Positions 6,990 through 10,814 of a DNA stretch of 10,814 nt are shown here, in pieces. The DNA is from an uncultured Agathobacter sp. GTDB lineage: Bacteria; Bacillota; Clostridia; Lachnospirales; Lachnospiraceae. Below the pieces are notes generated by a model that did not search any database, was not told the origin of the DNA, and saw nothing but the letters and a program-made list of their open reading frames with translations. The stretch lies in NCBI GenBank assembly GCA_934359755.1, contig CAKRLV010000049.1:1-10814 (forward strand), written 5' to 3'. Each line of letters starts with the position of its first letter. Position 1 is the stretch's first letter. The position numbers were made by a program, and so were the translations under genes.

Positions 6990-7502
6990 ATGCAGATATT
7001 TGTAGATGCAGATGCGTGTCCGGTAGTGGACATTGTTGAGACAATAGCAGAGAAATACAATATTTCCACCACATTGCTGTGTGATACAAATCATATTTTG
7101 TATTCTGATTACAGCGAGGTGATTGTAGTAGGTGCAGGAGCAGATGCAGTAGATTATAAACTGATCAGCATTTGTCATAAAGGGGATGTAGTAGTATCGC
7201 AGGATTATGGTGTTGCTGCAATGGCACTTGGCAAGGGTGCATATGCGATTCACCAATCAGGCAAGTGGTACACGAATGAGAACATAGATCAGATGCTTAT
7301 GGAGCGACACCTTAATAAGAAGGCAAGGCGCAGCTCTCATAAGAATCATATGAAAGGGTGCACGATGTCCGGTGGACATCGGTTCTGCACCGACCGGAGT
7401 GGAAACGGAGACACGAGAAAGCGTACAGAAGATGATGATGTACGCTTTGCGATGTCCTTTGAAAAACTAATACTGATGGCAAAGTCAAAAGAAGGTGCTT
7501 AG
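6990..7502 (+). CDS. UPF0178 (YaiI/YqxD) family protein
   Basis: This gene encodes 170 residues, against about 145-155 usual for the family. The opening IFVDADACPVV, the block VVGAGADAVDYKL, and the block QDYGVAAMALGKGAYAIHQSG identify UPF0178/DUF188. Its fold is related to PIN-like nucleases, with D6 and D8 as likely acidic-site residues. The true activity is unknown. Near the end, KNHMKG and RKRTEDDD should be almost adjacent in relatives that I recall. Here about 19 extra residues (124-142) sit between them, encoded by GC-rich DNA with a strong hairpin. The ribosome site is weak. The gene starts 39 bases after the helicase and no terminator intervenes, so read-through from the helicase operon is likely. 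Confidence 0.88.
   Translation: MQIFVDADACPVVDIVETIAEKYNISTTLLCDTNHILYSDYSEVIVVGAGADAVDYKLISICHKGDVVVSQDYGVAAMALGKGAYAIHQSGKWYTNENIDQMLMERHLNKKARRSSHKNHMKGCTMSGGHRFCTDRSGNGDTRKRTEDDDVRFAMSFEKLILMAKSKEGA
7357..7391. repeat. Strong hairpin inside the UPF0178 gene
   Basis: GGTGCA (7357-7362) and CGATGTCC (7363-7370) pair with GGACATCG (7374-7381) and TGCACC (7386-7391). This gives 14 base pairs with a 3-base loop (GGT) and a 4-base bulge (7382-7385). It is richer in G and C than its surroundings and lies in the segment that looks like an in-frame insertion. A small mobile palindrome or an mRNA structure are both possible. Confidence 0.6.
7418..7448. repeat. 10-bp perfect inverted repeat in the UPF0178 gene
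   Basis: AAAGCGTACA at 7418-7427 pairs perfectly with TGTACGCTTT at 7439-7448 around an 11-base loop. The region encodes the conserved KRTEDDD-RF block, so the symmetry may partly be a by-product of coding constraint. Confidence 0.4.
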
Positions 7503-7503
7503 A

Positions 7504-7722
7504 GTGGGTTTATTTAAGAAAAAGACAGTTACAAAGACATATGATAAAGAAAATAAGAAACCAGTTATCAAGGCGAGCATATGTAATGGCGAGCAGGTTG
7601 CAGGCTTTAAGGACATTCATACAGGTAAAATGGAAGAGGTTATGTTGATTAAGAACTCGGCAGACCTTGATGCATTCAAGAAAATGTATGGAATAAATGG
7701 AGAGATAGAGAAGGAATACTGA
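7504..7722 (+). CDS. Conserved small protein of unknown function
   Basis: This gene encodes 72 residues. The GTG at 7504 is favoured over the GTG at 7495 because it gives the family-like start GLFKKKTVTKTYD and has AGAAGG at 7490-7495 as its ribosome site. The body includes KPVIKASICNGEQVAGFKD and HTGKMEEVMLIKN, which I recall as a conserved small Clostridial protein, sometimes labelled 'aspartate dehydrogenase' without basis. It has no membrane segment and one Cys (in SICNGEQ). It starts one base after the UPF0178 stop codon and ends one base before the next start codon, so it belongs to the same polycistron. Confidence 0.8.
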   Translation: MGLFKKKTVTKTYDKENKKPVIKASICNGEQVAGFKDIHTGKMEEVMLIKNSADLDAFKKMYGINGEIEKEY

Positions 7723-7723
7723 T

Positions 7724-8065
7724 ATGAATATACAGATATTTGGAACTAAGAAATGTAATGATACTAAGAAAGCGGAGCGTTTCTTCAAAGAGCGAGGCAT
7801 CAGGTATCAGTTCATTGATATGAAAGAGAAAGGCATGAGCAAAGGTGAGTTTAACTCTGTGGCTCAGGTCAACGGTGGTCTGGACAACATGATTAACTGG
7901 GAAGGTAAAGACAAGGATTTACTTGCTCTTATTAAGTATATCGCAGATGAAGATAAGCTCGAAAAGGTGCTTGAGAATCCACAGGTAATTAAAACACCAG
8001 TAGTAAGAAACGGAAAGCAATCAACACTTGGTTATCAGCCGGATATCTGGAAAGGATGGAACTAA
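7724..8065 (+). CDS. ArsC/Spx-family thioredoxin-fold protein
   Basis: This 113-residue protein belongs to the ArsC/Spx/YffB family. The N-terminal IQIFGTKKCNDTKKA places the single active-site Cys at C11 in CNDT, and KTPVVRNGK (90-98) holds the usual cis-proline (P92). Members reduce arsenate with glutathione or thioredoxin, or, like Spx, bind RNA polymerase during thiol stress. The Spx CxxC pair is absent. The usual RxxR-type arsenate site is not evident, so neither arsenate reduction nor Spx function can be assigned. The length matches the family. The stop codon overlaps the next start (TAATG), so the deformylase-like protein is translationally coupled. Confidence 0.88.
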   Translation: MNIQIFGTKKCNDTKKAERFFKERGIRYQFIDMKEKGMSKGEFNSVAQVNGGLDNMINWEGKDKDLLALIKYIADEDKLEKVLENPQVIKTPVVRNGKQSTLGYQPDIWKGWN

Positions 8066-8475
8066 TGATAAAGAAAATAGTAAAAGATCCATTGTTTCTT
8101 GCACAGAAATCTGTGGATGCAACGGAGGCAGATAAGCAGGTGGTAACGGATTTACTCGATACATTGCGTGCTAATCTTGATCATTGCGTAGGCATGGCGG
8201 CAAACATGATAGGTGTTAAGAAGAATATTATTGTGGTGGCTGCAGGTCCATTTCAATTTCCAATGATAAATCCGGTAATAACGAAGAAACATGGGGAATA
8301 TCAGACGGAGGAAGGATGTCTGTCGTTGGAAGGGGTCCGTCCATGCACCAGATATCAAGAGATTGAGGTGGATTACCTAGACCAGAACTTTAAGAAACAG
8401 CATGGGAAATATTCCGGTTGGACAGCACAGATTATTCAGCATGAGATTGACCATTGCAATGGCATAGTAATATAA
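8065..8475 (+). CDS. Divergent peptide-deformylase-like protein
   Basis: This gene encodes 136 residues. The ATG at 8065 (sharing its A with the preceding TAA) is preferred to the ATG at 8056 because AAAGGA at 8050-8055 fits it. Peptide deformylases remove the formyl group from new proteins with a metal held by Cys and two His. Motif 2, EGCLS (C85), and motif 3, QHEIDH (H126, E127, H130), are intact, so metal binding and the catalytic Glu are kept. Motif 1 normally reads GLAAPQ but here is GMAANM (43-48), so the conserved Gln is Met48. It is also shorter than standard enzymes (about 150-190 residues). It may be a paralogue with a changed substrate rather than the housekeeping enzyme. Confidence 0.85.
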   Translation: MIKKIVKDPLFLAQKSVDATEADKQVVTDLLDTLRANLDHCVGMAANMIGVKKNIIVVAAGPFQFPMINPVITKKHGEYQTEEGCLSLEGVRPCTRYQEIEVDYLDQNFKKQHGKYSGWTAQIIQHEIDHCNGIVI

Positions 8476-8519
8476 AGTACGGATAGGCAGCTTCCTGAAA
8501 TTACAAGAGGAATATTTTA

Positions 8520-8851
8520 ATGCGCAGAGCAGATAGAAGCTATAAAGATTTAAAACAAAAACAGAAAAGTGCTATTGTTGATAAAACTTATAGGATGTAT
8601 TTAAAGTTTTACCTTGTAAACCAGAGAATGCCGACTGATACTGAAAAGGACAGCATTTGTAGAACACTGTTTACAGCAGTATATGCTATTGCTCCAAGAA
8701 CAGAATATGAAGAGTTCTGTAAGATTGTGGATAAGCGTGAAGCGATGACACATTTCTTTACATAGCAGGGTATACTTCTGGTGGTGCACCATATGGAGTA
8801 ACTTGGGAAGAAATGGGACTGGAACCATGGCAGGAATTAGAGGAGGAGTAA
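8520..8851 (+). pseudogene. Frameshifted hypothetical gene
   Basis: The first part (ATG 8520, with GAGG at 8507-8510) encodes 81 residues, a charged helical protein opening MRRADRSYKDLKQKQK that ends at a TAG at 8763-8765. Directly past this, the -1 frame carries clear coding sequence (YIAGYTSGGAPYGVTWEE, then MGLEPWQELEEE) to the TAA at 8849-8851. One missing or extra base near 8750-8760 would join the two into a protein of about 110 residues. No classic slippery heptamer precedes the stop, so a mutation or a sequence error is likelier than programmed frameshifting. I do not recognise the family. The GAGGAGGAG at its end is the ribosome site of the macrodomain gene. Confidence 0.6.
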
Positions 8852-8855
8852 TGAA

Positions 8856-9374
8856 GTGTACATAATAAAAACTATACAAGGCGATATAACTAAAATTAAA
8901 GATGTGCAGGCAATTGTGAATGCAGCAAACAACTCTCTTCTTGGCGGAGGCGGTGTAGATGGTGCAATTCATAGAGCAGCAGGACCGGAACTTCTGGCAG
9001 AGTGTAGGACACTTCATGGATGTGAGACAGGAGAAGCAAAGATAACAAAAGCCTATAATCTGCCATGTGAGTACGTGATTCATACTGTGGGACCGATATG
9101 GAATGGTGGCAGGAATAGCGAAGAGGAACTTCTTGCTAACTGCTATTTTAATTCTATGAGGCTGGCTATGGATAATGGAATCAGGTCTATTGCATTTCCT
9201 TCCATATCAACGGGAGTATATAGTATTCCGGTTGAGTTGGCGGCAAAGATTGCGGTACATACAGTAAATAGGTTCTTACAGGATAACCCAGATTGCTTTG
9301 ATCTGGTGGAGTGGGTGCTATTTGATACTCATACTGAATCGGTGTACGAAGCTGAGGTTAATAAGATATATTAA
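8856..9374 (+). CDS. Macrodomain protein, O-acetyl-ADP-ribose deacetylase type
   Basis: This 172-residue protein is a single macrodomain of the YmdB/MacroD group. The GTG at 8856 is supported by GAGGAGGAG at 8840-8848; the ATG at 8851 reads into a stop. Residues 9-12 (GDIT), 22-43 (NAANN, LLGGGGVDGAIHRAAG) and 144-residue-class blocks such as FPSISTGVYSIP match the ADP-ribose pocket. N25 and D35 sit at the positions known as catalytic in E. coli YmdB. Such enzymes hydrolyse O-acetyl-ADP-ribose and remove mono-ADP-ribose from acidic residues. No ADP-ribosyltransferase gene such as darT is next to it, so a toxin-antitoxin role is not shown. It is the last intact gene of the 6990-9374 run. Confidence 0.92.
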   Translation: MYIIKTIQGDITKIKDVQAIVNAANNSLLGGGGVDGAIHRAAGPELLAECRTLHGCETGEAKITKAYNLPCEYVIHTVGPIWNGGRNSEEELLANCYFNSMRLAMDNGIRSIAFPSISTGVYSIPVELAAKIAVHTVNRFLQDNPDCFDLVEWVLFDTHTESVYEAEVNKIY

Positions 9375-9379
9375 AGATT

Positions 9380-9434
9380 AATCGGTTTAGGATTGGTTTA
9401 GTTTACTTTGCTTAAACCGATAATTTAACCGATT
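9380..9434. repeat. Overlapping inverted repeats after the macrodomain gene
   Basis: ATCGGTTTA at 9381-9389 pairs with TAAACCGAT at 9413-9421. The same left arm (AATCGGTT, 9380-9387) can instead pair with AACCGATT at 9427-9434. A related ATTGGTTTAG lies at 9392-9401. There is no clear T-run, so it may be a weak terminator, an operator cluster or a recombination scar. The rest of the gap up to 9550 holds nothing I can name, apart from a short open tail (SELDTDYELFA) near 9486-9520. Confidence 0.45.
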
Positions 9435-9550
9435 GAATCAGCAATATTTACTTTTATTACTTGAAAGCAGAGAAATAGAGCAGGAAGTGAGCTCGATACA
9501 GATTATGAATTATTTGCATAAAGGATGATTTTGACTGAGTTTTTTTCAAG

Positions 9551-9935
9551 GGAGGCTGATTTGTATGAAAAAGAATTCATTTTGACAGGGACTGGTAATA
9601 TTATTTGTGATAATAGGTATTCTGTATGTGATAGGTTCAATAAGTGAAGCAAATGAGCCTAAGTGTATTAAGGCAGGATGTGATAATAAGCAGGCAAGTG
9701 GAAGCAGCTATTGTTATCTGCATAAACCATATACGGGAAGCAGTACATCCAATAGCAGCTCATCATATAGCAATAAATCATCCAGCAGTACATCTAAGAG
9801 TAGTACAAGCAGCTCGGGTTCAAGCAGTAGTTACAATAATAAATCAAATTCAACAAATAAGTCATCATATAGCAGCGACACAAAGAAAAGTACAACGACA
9901 AAGAAGAGTACATATGATTCTTATGATGATGGCTA
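9551..9935 (+). pseudogene. Broken second copy of the Cys/His Ser-rich gene
   Basis: This 385-base segment aligns without gaps to 2912-3296 and differs at five positions by my count. It keeps the GGAGG site and an ATG at 9565, but GGA has become TGA at 9583-9585, seven codons in. The acidic tail is missing: after the shared GGCTA the sequence switches to helicase-derived DNA. It cannot make the full protein; a GTG start at 9607 could at most make a tail-less, anchor-truncated product. Confidence 0.9.
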
Positions 9936-10023
9936 AATGCACAGATAAATCTGTGATCTTTGGGAGAATTAAGTCAAATAAAAGAAGAGTTTTATAAAGG
10001 GGTTGGAAGAGAATTTATCAGCC
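9934..10023 (+). pseudogene. Two fused fragments of the helicase gene
   Basis: Bases 9934-9962 match 5363-5391 (two mismatches in 29) and bases 9959-10023 match 6476-6540 (four mismatches in 65). Both are in the same order and strand as in the intact helicase gene. The joints fall at two to four shared bases, as in deletions between very short repeats. The pieces code for nothing useful here. With the preceding segment they are the remains of a second copy of the locus, missing what lies between 3296 and 5363 and between 5391 and 6476. Confidence 0.85.
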
Positions 10024-10350
10024 AATATTGATTCGATACTTCATATCTGCAATTCTGCGAACGAATTTCTCCCATCCGTTAATATTTTGAATCTCGTCTA
10101 AAAATAAATATGGCTTGATATCAGTTTCGGATATTTCTAATCCAATTTCTAAAATGAGATTTAAATCTTCAGCAGTCATTTCCAAAAGACGCTCATCTTC
10201 AAAATTTACATAAATAATTTGGGACAAGGGAATTCCATCGGCTTCTAATTGTTTTATTTGTTGGTACATCATATATGACTTTACGGTTCTTCTGATACCA
10301 ACAAAGCAATAGTTGACATTGGCTTCTAGAAAATATTGTCTTGCGCACAA
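10024..10350 (-). pseudogene. Fragment of an AAA (AAA_14/DUF4143-type) ATPase gene
   Basis: Read on the minus strand, this gives about 108 residues of an ATPase of the AAA_14 group, usually followed by DUF4143 in proteins of roughly 400 residues. YCFVGIRRTVKSYMMYQQ is the Walker A region, where the expected Gly before Lys is Val (RRTVKS, normally RRTGKS). IIYVNFEDERL and KPYLFLDEIQNINGWE (Walker B) follow. The frame ends at a TGA formed by the adjoining helicase fragment at 10018-10020, just after RINI, where relatives continue with a TGS-type motif. The 3' two thirds of the gene are gone and no proper start is visible; TTG at 10350 is only the first possible codon. Confidence 0.85.
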
Positions 10351-10421
10351 GACATTATTATGAATAAGTTGTCTTGAACAATGCGGATAGAGATATAGAT
10401 AGTATATGCGTATTGATGGGT

Positions 10422-10451
10422 ATTATAACAGGGAACCGATTGGTTTGTCAG
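10422..10451 (-). promoter_or_regulatory. Possible minus-strand promoter before the ATPase fragment
   Basis: On the minus strand CTGACA (10451-10446) and TATAAT (10427-10422) are separated by 18 bases. It points toward the ATPase fragment and could be its original promoter. Confidence 0.4.
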
Positions 10452-10732
10452 ATAATCCGGAAGAAGCTACATTTTCTTTGTAAACGCTTCATAGCTAGTA
10501 CCTTGCTCATTAACTCATACACGATACACAAAATGTCCTCACTGTAAGACAACAATATGGTGCAAGAAAGTCATAACCAAAGAGGGATAATCAAATCATA
10601 TAGATAGAGTATGGCAAGCCTCATCGTGGAGACAGGCGCCCCCTCTTCTGTGCAAAATCGCGAAATGGAAGACTGTGGGATTGATATGTGAAACAAAAAT
10701 TCAATATAGCCGTAAAAAAAATACGGATAGGC

Positions 10733-10761
10733 TTGAGCTTTTTTGCGGATAATCATATAAT
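10733..10761 (+). promoter_or_regulatory. Sigma-A type promoter for the gene at 10790
   Basis: TTGAGC at 10733-10738 and a perfect TATAAT at 10756-10761 are separated by 17 bases. It lies 28 bases before the start codon at 10790. Confidence 0.65.
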
Positions 10762-10789
10762 AAAGAAAAAGAAATGGAAGGTGATTATC

Positions 10790-10814
10790 ATGTTAAAGAA
10801 ATTTAGTGTCGAAA
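10790..10814 (+). CDS. Start of a gene cut by the window edge
   Basis: Only eight residues are visible (MLKKFSVE). GGAAGGTG at 10776-10783 is a good ribosome site before the ATG at 10790, and a strong promoter lies upstream. The opening resembles that of AAA ATPases of the AAA_15 type, which often begin ML-x-F-x-V-E-N-F and occur in phage-resistance loci. Eight residues are far too few to be sure. Confidence 0.5.

Larger units (their letters stand above)
10406..10789. other. Non-coding stretch with short ORF remnants
   Basis: No convincing gene lies between the ATPase fragment and 10790. Three very short plus-strand frames read like protein. The first, 10406-10483, opens MRIDGYYNREPIGLSDN. 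The second, 10495-10590, contains THTRYTKCPHCKTTIWCKK, a Cys pattern like the C-terminal part of a small zinc-ribbon protein. The third, 10611-10691, opens MASLIVETGAPSSVQNRE. None has a good ribosome site. They are best seen as fragments of lost genes, with the zinc-ribbon tail the most believable. Bases 10710-10714 and 10722-10726 (CCGTA, TACGG) form a small hairpin around seven A. Confidence 0.45.

Noticed and set aside
8745..8765. Programmed -1 frameshift
   Set aside because: The local TTTCTTTA does not fit the X-XXY-YYZ slippery pattern and no strong downstream stem was seen, so a mutation is the simpler view.
8601..9083. 160-residue minus-strand open frame
   Set aside because: It overlaps the frameshifted gene and the macrodomain gene; the plus-strand coding signal is far stronger, and the minus product is Cys/His/Phe-rich shadow sequence.
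9551..10023. Insertion sequence or transposon as the cause of the repeat
   Set aside because: No transposase, terminal inverted repeats or target-site duplication are visible at either end; pieces in the order of the parent locus fit duplication followed by deletion.
10571..10756. 61-residue minus-strand open frame
   Set aside because: It has no motif and no clear ribosome site, and it overlaps the promoter of the next gene and a plus-strand remnant.

Overview
This AT-rich window has strong Shine-Dalgarno sites, heavy use of AGA, ATA and GGA codons, and protein families that I associate with gut Clostridia. It most likely comes from a Lachnospiraceae-type Bacillota chromosome, in an accessory region. 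That assignment rests on recognising the families and was not checked by a search. Every intact gene is on the plus strand. There is no rRNA, tRNA, CRISPR array or recognisable transposase.

Layout. (1) 2-994: a WYL-domain transcription regulator, closed by an intrinsic terminator at 1033-1079. (2) 1261-3782: a run of small accessory genes. They encode a 62-residue membrane protein with an EF-hand/dockerin-like acidic loop, a 432-residue protein with two helical repeats, a membrane-anchored Cys/His-motif protein with a Ser-rich linker and acidic tail, and a stand-alone HIRAN-domain protein. (3) 3819-6950: a good promoter drives a SAM methyltransferase that overlaps by 31 nt with an 826-residue protein joining a PLD-type nuclease domain to a superfamily 2 helicase. 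(4) 6990-9374: tightly spaced small genes for a UPF0178/YaiI protein, a conserved 72-residue protein, an ArsC/Spx-type thioredoxin-fold protein, a divergent peptide-deformylase-like protein, a frameshifted hypothetical gene and a macrodomain protein. (5) 9375-10789: a gene graveyard. It holds a decayed second copy of parts of regions 2 and 3, a reversed fragment of an AAA ATPase gene, and several very short ORF remnants. (6) 10790-10814: the start of a further gene, behind its own promoter.

How the parts may work together. The WYL regulator, HIRAN protein, methyltransferase and PLD-helicase resemble a nucleic-acid surveillance or phage-defence module. WYL proteins often regulate such loci, HIRAN domains bind DNA ends, and PLD-helicase fusions occur in restriction-like systems. 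This is inference from domains and gene order. The downstream small genes look like a stress or modification-reversal cassette (macrodomain, Spx/ArsC-like, deformylase-like, PIN-like UPF0178). The 9551-10023 fossil has three collinear pieces of the locus joined at tiny shared sequences. It shows that the Cys/His-protein gene and the helicase gene were once copied together, which supports treating them as one unit.
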